Source: [Mycobacterium] zoologicum
Lineage (GTDB): Bacteria; Actinomycetota; Actinomycetes; Mycobacteriales; Mycobacteriaceae
NCBI RefSeq assembly: GCF_020172665.1
Contig: NZ_CP083985.1
Location: forward strand, 4,325,164-4,340,299
Reading direction: 5' to 3'
DNA length: 15,136 nucleotides
Below are positions 7,312-14,112 of the stretch, one piece after another. Both the position numbers and the translations under genes were made by a program. The notes under the pieces were generated by a model, which made no database searches, had not been told where the DNA came from, and saw only the letters and a list, made by a program, of their open reading frames with translations. The stretch's first letter is position 1, and each line of letters starts with the position of its first letter.

Positions 7312-9390
7312 TCAGCTGATCGACTCCTCCAGCCACGGCAACAGCCACTTGACCCCTTCGGGCGTGAGGTGGATGCCGTCGCTGCGGACCTTGATGCCGT
7401 CCACCTTGGCGGTGTAGCTGCCGGCCGGCCCGAGCTTCTTGTTCAGGTCCATCACCGTGACAGCGTCGCGGCCACTGACCTCGTGGCGCAGCAGGGTGTT
7501 CCAGCGGTCCACCCGGTCCGGATCGTCTTCGGGCCACGGGCTGCCGTCGGGCCGCTCGCCGAAGCGGCTGTAGGGCACCGTCGTCACCACCACCCGGCTG
7601 CCGGCCGCTTCCAGCACGTCCAGCGCACTGCGCAGTTCCGCAGTGAGATAACTGTCGAACGTCGGGTCGCCGATGTGGGTCCACTGGCCCTCGTTGACCC
7701 GGTCGACGGTCTCCCAGCGTCCGACGAACAGCAGCACCACATCAGGCTGGTCGGCGGCGACCTGGCGTGCCCAGCGGGCCGGCCAGCCGTCGCAGTCCTT
7801 GCCCTGATCGATCACTCTGCCGGCCCAGCGGTAGGGCCCGGCGCGCACGATGCTGCAGCCCACCACGGTGTGGTCGATGAAGTGGTATCCGGGAGTGGCC
7901 GGCAGGTAGTGCATCACCGTCCACCCGATCGAGTCGCCGAACACCGAGACCGTGCGCGGCGGGTCGGGGTCGTGGTGCACCGGCTGCGGGGTGGGCCGCC
8001 GCGACGTCGACGGCGGGTTCGGCGACTCGATTGGGGATACCGCCGCGGCGGCCGCCACGTCCGCCGAGAGTCCGTTGACGGCCGACGGCCGTTCGACGAC
8101 CGGCACCACCAGCACGGTGACCGCGATCGCGGTGCCGCTGATGGCCGCCCCGAGCGGCAGCATCGAGACCCGCGCCGGCCGCCAGTGCCGGACCGGCTCC
8201 TCGATGACCCACCAGGACACCGCCGCCAGCAGCAGGGTGGCCGCGCACCGCGCGCCGAACAGCGCCCAGCCCGACCACCCGGTGCGTTCGCCGTTGAGCA
8301 CCAGGAACACCGGCCAGTGCCACAGGTAGACGCCGTAGGAGATGGTGCCCAGCCACACCAGTGGCCGCCACGCCAGCGCCCGGGCCGGCAGCCCGCTCTG
8401 GTGCAGCGCGACCGGTGCGATCACCGCGATCGCCGCCACCGCGACGACGGTCAGCAGCCCGCCGCGGAACTCCGCGGCGGACCCGGTGCTGCGGTGGGCG
8501 GCCACCCCGAGCACGGCCAGGCCTGCGATGGCCAGCGCGCCGGCGACCAGCCGGCCCCGCCGGCTGCGGACCACCGAGAAACCCGTCGTCAGCGCCGGCC
8601 AGTCCCCCACCAGCAGTGCCGCGGCGGCGGCCCCGATCAGCAGCGCTTGGGCCCGGGTGTCGGTGCCGAAGTAGACCCGGTCGCGGGTCGCGTCAGATGC
8701 CAGCATCTCCGCGGCTGCCGCGGAAGCCGCCGCACCGGCGCTGGCCAGCAGGAATACGGTCAACCGCACGCCGCCGACGGTGGCCCGCCCGTCGCGGCGC
8801 CGAGCCCGGGCGCCCAGCGTCACGGCGATCGCGATCAGCAGCAGCGGCCAGATGAAGTAGTACTGCTCCTCCACCCCTAGTGACCAGGTGTGCTGCAGCG
8901 GCGACGGCGTGCCCGCCTCGGTGAAGTAATCGGTGTGCTGGGCGACGAAGTGCCAGTTGGCCACCCAGAAGAACGCGGCGATGGCGTCTTCGCGCAGGCC
9001 GACCACCGCATCCGAGGGCAGCAGCTGGTGGGCGATCGCCACGGTGAGCACCATCAGCACCAGAGCGGGCAGCAGGCGTCGCCCGCGCCGGATCCAGAAC
9101 CCGCCAAGGTCGATGCGGCCGGTGCGGCTCAGTTCGTCGAGTAGCAGCGAGGTGATCAGGAATCCGCTCAGCACGAAGAACAGGTCCACCCCGATGAACC
9201 CGCCCGACATTCCGGGGATGCCGCCGTGGTCGGCCAGCACCAGCGCGACGGCGATGGCCCGCAGGCCGTCGAGGGCGTGAATGCCGGGTTTGCGTCCGCC
9301 CCGGCGGGTCCGGTCCGCGGCACGGGCGGTGCCCAACCGGGCGGCACGCGGAGCCGGCGCGACCCAGCGAGGTTTGGCCGGGGTACGCAT
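7312..9390 (-). CDS. Membrane acyltransferase (acyltransferase-3 family) with C-terminal SGNH domain
   Basis: The 692-residue product has an OafA/YrhL-like acyltransferase-3 membrane domain (about 36-430) and an extracytoplasmic SGNH-hydrolase-like domain (about 478-690). Visible motifs are GIHALDGLRAIAV (36-48), the conserved His55 in LADHGG, GGFIGVDLFFVLSGFLIT (63-80), HTWSLGVEEQYYFIWPLLL (167-185) and SYGVYLWHWP (351-360). In the SGNH domain FGDS gives Ser487 and DGIHLT gives Asp671 and His674. Such proteins move acyl groups across the membrane onto envelope glycans or glycolipids; the substrate here is unknown. It resembles M. tuberculosis Rv0111 (about 685 residues). I chose the only in-frame ATG (9390), although it lacks a clear ribosome binding site. 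The frame stays open upstream to a TTG at 9489. Confidence 0.9.
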   Translation of the reverse strand: MRTPAKPRWVAPAPRAARLGTARAADRTRRGGRKPGIHALDGLRAIAVALVLADHGGIPGMSGGFIGVDLFFVLSGFLITSLLLDELSRTGRIDLGGFWIRRGRRLLPALVLMVLTVAIAHQLLPSDAVVGLREDAIAAFFWVANWHFVAQHTDYFTEAGTPSPLQHTWSLGVEEQYYFIWPLLLIAIAVTLGARARRRDGRATVGGVRLTVFLLASAGAAASAAAAEMLASDATRDRVYFGTDTRAQALLIGAAAAALLVGDWPALTTGFSVVRSRRGRLVAGALAIAGLAVLGVAAHRSTGSAAEFRGGLLTVVAVAAIAVIAPVALHQSGLPARALAWRPLVWLGTISYGVYLWHWPVFLVLNGERTGWSGWALFGARCAATLLLAAVSWWVIEEPVRHWRPARVSMLPLGAAISGTAIAVTVLVVPVVERPSAVNGLSADVAAAAAVSPIESPNPPSTSRRPTPQPVHHDPDPPRTVSVFGDSIGWTVMHYLPATPGYHFIDHTVVGCSIVRAGPYRWAGRVIDQGKDCDGWPARWARQVAADQPDVVLLFVGRWETVDRVNEGQWTHIGDPTFDSYLTAELRSALDVLEAAGSRVVVTTVPYSRFGERPDGSPWPEDDPDRVDRWNTLLRHEVSGRDAVTVMDLNKKLGPAGSYTAKVDGIKVRSDGIHLTPEGVKWLLPWLEESIS

Positions 9391-9475
9391 CGAGGTGGCC
9401 CGGCGTGTCCGGTTCCCGGCCGACGGATGTGTGCGATCCTGGCCGCCGTTGGCGCCGATTGGTCGATCCTCTCCC

Positions 9476-9488
9476 TGGTGGACCACCA
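9476..9488. repeat. Perfect 13-bp palindrome TGGTGG-A-CCACCA
   Basis: Six-base arms flank a single A in the 146-nt gap between the rhomboid stop and the acyltransferase start, about 90 nt upstream of the chosen ATG. The position fits an operator for the acyltransferase gene. In a GC-rich genome a palindrome of this size can also arise by chance. Confidence 0.3.
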
Positions 9489-9495
9489 AAATCTT

Positions 9496-9521
9496 AGGGG
9501 CGGCCTACCCCTACTACGGGG
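9496..9521 (-). terminator. Terminator-like hairpin(s) downstream of the rhomboid gene
   Basis: Just after the rhomboid stop the minus strand can form either CCCC-n6-GGGG (9521 to 9508) or AGGGG-n7-CCCCT (9512 to 9496), and both use the same G run. The second stem is followed by AAGATTTTGG, a weak T-rich tail. It could slow or end transcription between the rhomboid and acyltransferase genes. Stems are short and the tail is poor, so confidence is low. Confidence 0.3.
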
Positions 9522-9536
9522 ATGACACGCTCGGCG

Positions 9537-10337
9537 TCAGGACACCAATTCGGCAGTGCGCCACCAGATCAGCGCTACGAACAGGGCCAGCAGCAGCACG
9601 CTGGCCGCCACCTGCACCCGGGTCCGGTTCGGCTGCGGCGGATAGACGTAGGCGACGCCGACCAGCATTCCGGTGACCAGCCCACCGACGTGACCCTGCC
9701 AACTGATGTTCGGAATGGTGAAGGTGAAGACCAGGTTGATGACGATGATCGCGGCCACCCAGCCGATGTCCATCCGCAGCCGGCGGCCGATGACCAGAGT
9801 GGCGCCGAACAGGCCGAAGATGGCCCCTGAGGCGCCGGCGGTCGCCGAGGTGACGGGCGCGAGCAGATAGACGGCCACCGAACCACCCAGTGCGCTGAGC
9901 AGATACATCGCGCCGAACCGCGCCCGGCCGAGCAGACCCTCCAGTTGCGGTCCCACCACGTAGAGCGCCCACATGTTGAGCAGCAGGTGCATCGGGCCGT
10001 AGTGCAGGAACGCCGAGGTCAGCAGGCGGTAGAGCTGGCCGTGGGCCACCGCCGGCGTCCAGAGCACCAGCTCGGAGTCCAGGTCACGGGAGGACACCTG
10101 CGCGACGAAGGCCAGCACGCACAACGCGATCAGCCCGTAGCTGACCACCGGCGCACCCGAGGCCGCGCGAACGCGGGGCCGGGTGGTGCGGCGCAGCTGG
10201 GCGGCTCCGGCCTGCGCACAGTCCACGCAGTGCTGGCCGACGGCCGCGCTGCGCATGCAGTCACCGCAGATGTGGCGGTCACACCGGGTGCAGCGCAGCG
10301 CGGTGGCGCGGTCGGGGTGCCGGTAGCAGACGGTCAT
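9537..10337 (-). CDS. Rhomboid-family intramembrane serine protease with N-terminal zinc-finger
   Basis: The 266-residue product combines a cytoplasmic cysteine-rich N-terminus (1-42) with a rhomboid membrane domain (about 65-258). The rhomboid catalytic dyad is Ser170 in GASGAIFGLFG and His216 in WQGHVGG, and HYGPMHLLLNMWAL (112-125) is the usual conserved segment of helix 2. The N-terminus has Cys4, His7, Cys16, Cys19, Cys24, Cys27, Cys37 and Cys40, spaced like a B-box-type zinc-binding fold. The family cleaves membrane proteins within the bilayer; the substrate is unknown. It resembles M. tuberculosis Rv0110. The ATG at 10337 has a modest GAGAG site. It lies upstream of the acyltransferase gene on the same strand, 146 nt away. 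Confidence 0.93.
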   Translation of the reverse strand: MTVCYRHPDRATALRCTRCDRHICGDCMRSAAVGQHCVDCAQAGAAQLRRTTRPRVRAASGAPVVSYGLIALCVLAFVAQVSSRDLDSELVLWTPAVAHGQLYRLLTSAFLHYGPMHLLLNMWALYVVGPQLEGLLGRARFGAMYLLSALGGSVAVYLLAPVTSATAGASGAIFGLFGATLVIGRRLRMDIGWVAAIIVINLVFTFTIPNISWQGHVGGLVTGMLVGVAYVYPPQPNRTRVQVAASVLLLALFVALIWWRTAELVS

Positions 10338-10362
10338 GGGTTCACTCTCTCATCCACCCCAC

Positions 10363-10372
10363 ACGGTAGATT
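10363..10372. promoter_or_regulatory. Overlapping divergent -10 elements for the rhomboid and methyltransferase genes
   Basis: The plus strand has TAGATT (10367-10372), a TANNNT -10 ending 7 nt before the methyltransferase GTG, which predicts a leaderless mRNA. The minus strand has TACCGT (10368 to 10363), a TANNNT -10 predicting a rhomboid start near 10356 and a leader of about 18 nt. The two elements share two base pairs, so both genes could be driven from one opened stretch of DNA or compete for polymerase. Start sites are inferred. Confidence 0.5.
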
Positions 10373-10379
10373 TCACGCT

Positions 10380-11021
10380 GTGGCACCACAGGCACCCTGC
10401 AGACCGTTCAATGAGGCCGTCACCCGGTTCTGGAGCTTCGCGGCTCCGGCCTACGACGCCCAGTACCTGCAGCGGCTGGTCTATCAGCCTGCCCAGGACG
10501 AGCTGATCGCCGCGCTGCGCGCCCATGCGCCGGCCCGGGTCGCCGACATCGCGTGCGGCACCGGCATCCTGGCCGACCGCATCGAGCGCGAGCTGGCGCC
10601 CGAGGCGGTCTACGGCGTGGACATGTCCCAGGGCATGCTCGCCCAAGCCCGGGAGCGTTCGTCGCGGGTGCAGTGGCTGACCGGGCCGGCCGAGCAGCTG
10701 CCGTTCGAAGACGGTGCGCTGGACGCCCTGGTCACCAGCTCGGCGTTTCACTTCTTCAACCAGCCGGCGGCGGTGCGGGAGTTCCACCGGGTGCTGGCAC
10801 CGGGCGGCATGGCGGCGGTCACCGCGATGAGTCCGCGGCTGCCCGATCCGCTGCACCGGCTCTCGGGCCTGCGGTGGAACCCGGCGAAGCAGCCCACCCC
10901 CAGCGAGATGCGCACGCTGTTCACCGACGCCGGGTTCACCGTCGCCGACCAGCACCGGGTGGCGCGCCCGGCGTGGACGCTGATCGTGTCCGACCTGATC
11001 ACGGTGGGTGTCAAGCCGTAG
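10380..11021 (+). CDS. Class I SAM-dependent methyltransferase
   Basis: The 213-residue product has a Rossmann methyltransferase fold. Motif I is VADIACGTGILADRI (54-68), the acidic end of strand 2 is Asp81 in VYGVDMSQGML, LTGPAEQLPFEDGALDALV (100-118) is the motif II region, and FHRVLAPGGMAAV (135-147) follows as in UbiE/Methyltransf_11 proteins. The substrate cannot be told from sequence. The GTG at 10380 has no ribosome binding site but a -10 (TAGATT) 7 nt upstream, so a leaderless message is likely. The frame is open far upstream (to 9945), but that part is antisense to the rhomboid gene and lacks methyltransferase sequence, so I exclude it. A secreted protein gene follows after 18 nt. 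Confidence 0.88.
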   Translation: MAPQAPCRPFNEAVTRFWSFAAPAYDAQYLQRLVYQPAQDELIAALRAHAPARVADIACGTGILADRIERELAPEAVYGVDMSQGMLAQARERSSRVQWLTGPAEQLPFEDGALDALVTSSAFHFFNQPAAVREFHRVLAPGGMAAVTAMSPRLPDPLHRLSGLRWNPAKQPTPSEMRTLFTDAGFTVADQHRVARPAWTLIVSDLITVGVKP

Positions 11022-11025
11022 CAGG

Positions 11026-11031
11026 TACCTT
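11026..11031 (+). promoter_or_regulatory. -10 element (TACCTT) for the secreted protein gene
   Basis: TACCTT fits TANNNT and ends 8 nt before the ATG at 11040, placing the transcript start on or next to the start codon. The message could therefore be leaderless even though the methyltransferase gene ends only 18 nt upstream. Confidence 0.4.
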
Positions 11032-11039
11032 CGTCAGGT

Positions 11040-11486
11040 ATGAGACCGATGAAGTCGGCCGGGGTGGCCGCTGTCGCGCTGGCGGCCTGGTTCTCCGGCG
11101 CCGGGACCGCCGCCGCTGACCCGACCCCTGCTCCCCCGCCCGCGCCCAAGCAGGTGATCGACGCCGACGGCACCTTCGCCGTCGGCAAGGACATCGTGCC
11201 CGGCACCTACCGCTCCGACGGGCCGCGGGACGGCAACGCCTGCTACTGGCGGCGGATCAGCGGCGGCAAGACCGTGGACAGCGCCATGACCAAGCAGCCG
11301 CAGGTGGTGCTGATCGAGCCGGGCGACACCGCGTTCCGCACCGACCGGTGCCAGACCTGGCAGCTGACCGAGTGCCCGCCCACCTGCGCGCCGGTGCCGC
11401 AGCAGTCGGTGAACCTGCCGGATGTGCTGAAGGGCTTTGTGCCAACACCCCGGCCGCCGGCTCCCGCTCCCGCTCCCGGCGGTTGA
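11040..11486 (+). CDS. Small secreted four-cysteine protein, unknown function
   Basis: The 148-residue product has a Sec signal peptide (1-26, ending GTAAA before DP), a proline-rich linker (28-36) and a compact domain (about 38-118). The domain reads DGTFAVGKDIVPGTYRS (43-59), NACYWRRISGG (66-76) and VVLIEPGDTAFRTDRCQTW (89-107), a pattern I recognise in exported actinobacterial hypothetical proteins without a known role. After the signal it has four cysteines (68, 104, 112, 116), which suggests two disulfides outside the cell. The tail (136-148) is proline-alanine repeats. A second ATG at 11049 is in frame and is an alternative start. Its stop lies 2 nt from the stop of the convergent PE-PPE-domain gene. 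Confidence 0.8.
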   Translation: MRPMKSAGVAAVALAAWFSGAGTAAADPTPAPPPAPKQVIDADGTFAVGKDIVPGTYRSDGPRDGNACYWRRISGGKTVDSAMTKQPQVVLIEPGDTAFRTDRCQTWQLTECPPTCAPVPQQSVNLPDVLKGFVPTPRPPAPAPAPGG

Positions 11487-11488
11487 CG

Positions 11489-12898
11489 CTAGCCGGCGGT
11501 CCCGAACAGATCCCCCAGGGTGCTGCTGATCGATGAAGCGGTCTCCTGCAGCACCATGTACTCGATTCCCAACGCCAGCGTCATCAGGCCGGTGTCCGCC
11601 GCCAGCGGCAGACCGAAGGCGTCCAGCGGGTTCGACGCGATGTTGTCGGCGAACAGCGTGGCGTCATAAGCCGGCAGGTTGAACGTCAGCGCGGTGCCGA
11701 TGTCGGCAGTCGGCAGCAGCACCGAATACGCCTGGGAGAACGCCGAAGTCAGCCCGTTGACGATGTCGGTGAACGACGGCGTGCTGCCGGACAGCAGGTC
11801 ACCTATCGACGACGATGCGGTGGTCGTCGTGGGGTGCTCCAGGTCGTTGAGGAAGGCGCTCCAGCCCTCCTGCAATGCCGGGCCCATGTTGTTCATGGCG
11901 GTCGCCAGCTGTGCGCTGGACGGGAACAGTCCGAAGGTGGTGGGCACGTTGGCCTGCCCGACGTCCCAGCCGTTGTTGTCGGGGTTGTCGTAGCCCAGGT
12001 TGACGATCTGGGTCAGTACCGGATTCAGCAGGTCGACCACCGGCTTGCCGAGCAGGCCCTCGAAGGGCCGCAGCAGCGGCAGCACCTGGTCGTCGGCCAT
12101 CGGGACCATGTAGTAGGTGGTGTTGCCGTCGTAGCCGGCGGTGGTGGGCAGCAGGATCGCGTTGTCGATCTGGTCGGGGGTCAGGTCCCGGTAGGTCGGG
12201 TGGACGTACTCGATGCCCAGGAAGGCGTTGAGGTCGGCCAGGAAGTTCAGGGTGTACTTCGGGAAGTCGGCGAAGCCGTCGTACTCCTGGGTGTAGATGG
12301 TGGTGTCGTAGATGGTGTCCGGCGGGGTGGCGCCGCTGAACGTGATGCCCAGGCTGGGCAGGCTCAGGCCCTCGAAGCGCTCCAGCAGGCCGCCGTCGGG
12401 GTTGCTGGGGTCACCGACCAGCACGAACTTGACCGCGTCGGCGGCCACCCCGTCCTTCTCCAGGTTGGGCATCACCATCCCGGAGATGGTCGAACTCTGC
12501 GATTCGCCGAAGACCGCGACGGTGTTGCCCGCAGCGACCTGATTCTCGATGTCGCTGGTCAGGATCGTGGTGCCCTGGGCGAACGACTGGTCGAACGGCA
12601 GGCTCTTGACGCCGGTGTAGATCGGTGATCCGCCCTCGGGGGTGAAGACACCCTGTGAGACCGCACCGGGCAGGATCCGCTGGATGTAGGCATTGGCACC
12701 GTCGATGTAGTCCTGCGACGGGATCGGTGTGCCGGTGCCGCCGACGACCAGGCCCACGTCTTGACCCGCGGCCAGCGCGACGGCGCGGAACTGCGGTGAT
12801 GCCGCCGCGGGTGCGGCCGGCGTGGCGGCCAGTAGGCCGGCGCCGACCAGGGTGACGCCGGAGGTGGCACAGAGTCGGAGTGCAGTACGAGAGTCCAC
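11489..12898 (-). CDS. Secreted PE-PPE-domain hydrolase
   Basis: The 469-residue product has a signal peptide (about 1-33, ending PAAPAAA) and then a PE-PPE domain (about 45-270), an alpha/beta serine-hydrolase fold found at the C-terminus of some PE and PPE proteins. Early in the domain is LVVGGTGTPIPSQDY (50-64), and the nucleophile motif is VFGESQSS (129-136) with Ser133. Aspartates near 207-211 and the TYYMVPMADDQVLPLL segment (261-276) are where the rest of the active site usually lies. The C-terminal 200 residues have no motif I know. No PE or PPE export domain is present, so export is probably by Sec. Activity on short-chain esters is expected from the family, not shown here. The GTG start has a -10 (TAGGGT) 6 nt upstream. 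Confidence 0.88.
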   Translation of the reverse strand: MDSRTALRLCATSGVTLVGAGLLAATPAAPAAASPQFRAVALAAGQDVGLVVGGTGTPIPSQDYIDGANAYIQRILPGAVSQGVFTPEGGSPIYTGVKSLPFDQSFAQGTTILTSDIENQVAAGNTVAVFGESQSSTISGMVMPNLEKDGVAADAVKFVLVGDPSNPDGGLLERFEGLSLPSLGITFSGATPPDTIYDTTIYTQEYDGFADFPKYTLNFLADLNAFLGIEYVHPTYRDLTPDQIDNAILLPTTAGYDGNTTYYMVPMADDQVLPLLRPFEGLLGKPVVDLLNPVLTQIVNLGYDNPDNNGWDVGQANVPTTFGLFPSSAQLATAMNNMGPALQEGWSAFLNDLEHPTTTTASSSIGDLLSGSTPSFTDIVNGLTSAFSQAYSVLLPTADIGTALTFNLPAYDATLFADNIASNPLDAFGLPLAADTGLMTLALGIEYMVLQETASSISSTLGDLFGTAG

Positions 12899-12904
12899 TC
12901 CTGA

Positions 12905-12910
12905 ACCCTA
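12905..12910 (-). promoter_or_regulatory. -10 element (TAGGGT) for the PE-PPE-domain gene
   Basis: On the minus strand TAGGGT ends 6 nt before the GTG at 12898, and there is no proper ribosome binding site at a usable distance. This fits a leaderless mRNA started in the 42-nt gap after tetR, though read-through from tetR is also possible. Confidence 0.42.
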
Positions 12911-12940
12911 CGAGCAATAAAGCTGAGCGTTCAATGAAAA

Positions 12941-13543
12941 TCAGCTGGATGTTACCGGCCGGTCCAGCAGCAGCGTCGCGGCGTCGACCAGCGTCTGGAT
13001 CACCTCGTCGGTGCTGAAATCGCTCAGCCACAGGTTGGGCGCGTCGGTGCGGTGCAGCATCGCCACGCCGTGCAGCGCCACCGAGAGCGCCGCGGCGATC
13101 CGCTCCGACCCGGACGTCTTGCCGCTGCAGGCCAACAGCGCCCGGGTGACGGTGTCGAGGGCCTGACGGGCGGCCGGCGGCGCCTGGCCGTCCTGGGTCA
13201 TCAGCGCATAGCGCAGCGGGTGGCGCTGGGCGAACGACACATACACCCGGCAGCCGATCAGCAGCCGCTCGCGAGGGTCGGTGGCCGACTGGACCTGCTC
13301 GGCGATCTCCTGGGAGACCTGCAGCCAGCTGGCCTCCGCGACGGCTTCGAGCACCTGGTCCCGGTCCTCGAAATGGCCGTAGACCGACGGCGCGGCGATG
13401 CCGGCCTCCCGGGCGATGCTGCGCAGCGACACCTCGCCCTCGCTGCCGGCCGCGTCGATCACGCGGGTGGCCGCCGCGAGGATCTCGTCGCGCAGCAGCG
13501 CGCCGTGGCCGCGCAGATTGCGCTGACGGGGGGTACCGGACAC
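12941..13543 (-). CDS. TetR/AcrR-family transcriptional regulator, likely of mmpS-mmpL
   Basis: The 200-residue product has an N-terminal TetR DNA-binding domain with the helix-turn-helix at about 37-57 (VSLRSIAREAGIAAPSVYGHF). The C-terminal ligand domain includes YVSFAQRHPLRYALMTQ (101-117), resembling the WHG-type TetR C-terminal domain. The ligand is unknown. The GTG at 13543 is the first possible start after an in-frame TAG and has an AGGA site 7 nt upstream. It is divergent from mmpS, and a CTAAC-n4-GTTAG palindrome begins 10 nt upstream of its start codon, so it probably represses itself and the pump genes. The PE-PPE-domain gene follows on the same strand after 42 nt. Confidence 0.92.
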   Translation of the reverse strand: MSGTPRQRNLRGHGALLRDEILAAATRVIDAAGSEGEVSLRSIAREAGIAAPSVYGHFEDRDQVLEAVAEASWLQVSQEIAEQVQSATDPRERLLIGCRVYVSFAQRHPLRYALMTQDGQAPPAARQALDTVTRALLACSGKTSGSERIAAALSVALHGVAMLHRTDAPNLWLSDFSTDEVIQTLVDAATLLLDRPVTSS

Positions 13544-13552
13544 ATCGACATC

Positions 13553-13566
13553 CTAACGATTGTTAG
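13553..13566. promoter_or_regulatory. Candidate TetR operator CTAAC-GATT-GTTAG
   Basis: A 14-bp palindrome with perfect 5-base arms and a symmetric central AT (one mismatched pair) lies immediately upstream of tetR, in the divergent tetR-mmpS gap. The location and form are typical of operators bound by autoregulating TetR proteins. A further CTAAC half-site occurs at 13623-13627 near the mmpS start. Confidence 0.6.
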
Positions 13567-13665
13567 TTGATTGCATCTGCGTGCTGCGCAACACCTCGAC
13601 AACGAGTGTGAGCTGGCACAATCTAACTTTACATGCGTTTCCTTATGGCCGTAAGGTCAGTGGTC

Positions 13666-14112
13666 ATGAGCGCAATGCGAAAGCTGCGGGGGCCGCTGGA
13701 ACGGCTGTGGATCGTGCTGGTGATCGTCCCGGTCGTCGCGGTAGGAACCCTGGTGATCTACCGGTTCCACGGCGTCTTCGGCGCCCAGGGCGCCGCGGCC
13801 TCGGGAAACGACGGCGGCCAGATCGTCTCGACCGTGCCCAAGTACGTCACCTATGAGGTCTACGGTCCCGAAGGCACCTCGGGCATGGTCAGCTACGTCG
13901 ACGAGCGGGCCCAGTCCCAGGAGACGACGTTCGCCTCGCTGCCCTGGTCGCTGACCATGACCACCACCGCGCCCAGCGTGTTCGCCAACGTGATGGCCCA
14001 GGGCGACAGCTCCGAGCTGGGCTGCCGGATCACGGTCAACGGCGAGCTGCGCGACCAGCAGCGCGCCGACGGGCACGCGGCCGCGACGTTCTGCGTGGTG
14101 AAGGCGGCATGA
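13666..14112 (+). CDS. mmpS: MmpS-family membrane accessory protein
   Basis: The 148-residue product has a short cytoplasmic N-terminus, one membrane helix (about 14-33, LWIVLVIVPVVAVGTLVIYR) and a periplasmic beta-sandwich domain. Family features are RFHGVFG (33-39), KYVTYEVYGPEGTSGMVSYVD (59-79) and a cysteine pair (Cys120, Cys143) in the domain. MmpS proteins partner with MmpL transporters in exporting lipids, siderophores or drugs. I chose the ATG at 13666, which has AAGG 9 nt upstream and gives the usual length and N-terminus. An in-frame ATG at 13633 would add 11 residues. The stop overlaps the mmpL start (ATGA), so the two are translationally coupled. The member number cannot be assigned. 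Confidence 0.92.
   Translation: MSAMRKLRGPLERLWIVLVIVPVVAVGTLVIYRFHGVFGAQGAAASGNDGGQIVSTVPKYVTYEVYGPEGTSGMVSYVDERAQSQETTFASLPWSLTMTTTAPSVFANVMAQGDSSELGCRITVNGELRDQQRADGHAAATFCVVKAA

Noticed and set aside
6901..8880. 659-codon plus-strand open frame opposite the car 5' end and the acyltransferase
   Set aside because: It spans two well-supported genes and an intergenic gap and has arginine/histidine-rich low-complexity sequence without motifs.
9945..10379. N-terminal extension of the methyltransferase frame by 145 codons
   Set aside because: It is antisense to the rhomboid gene, lacks family sequence, and a -10 lies 7 nt before the GTG at 10380.
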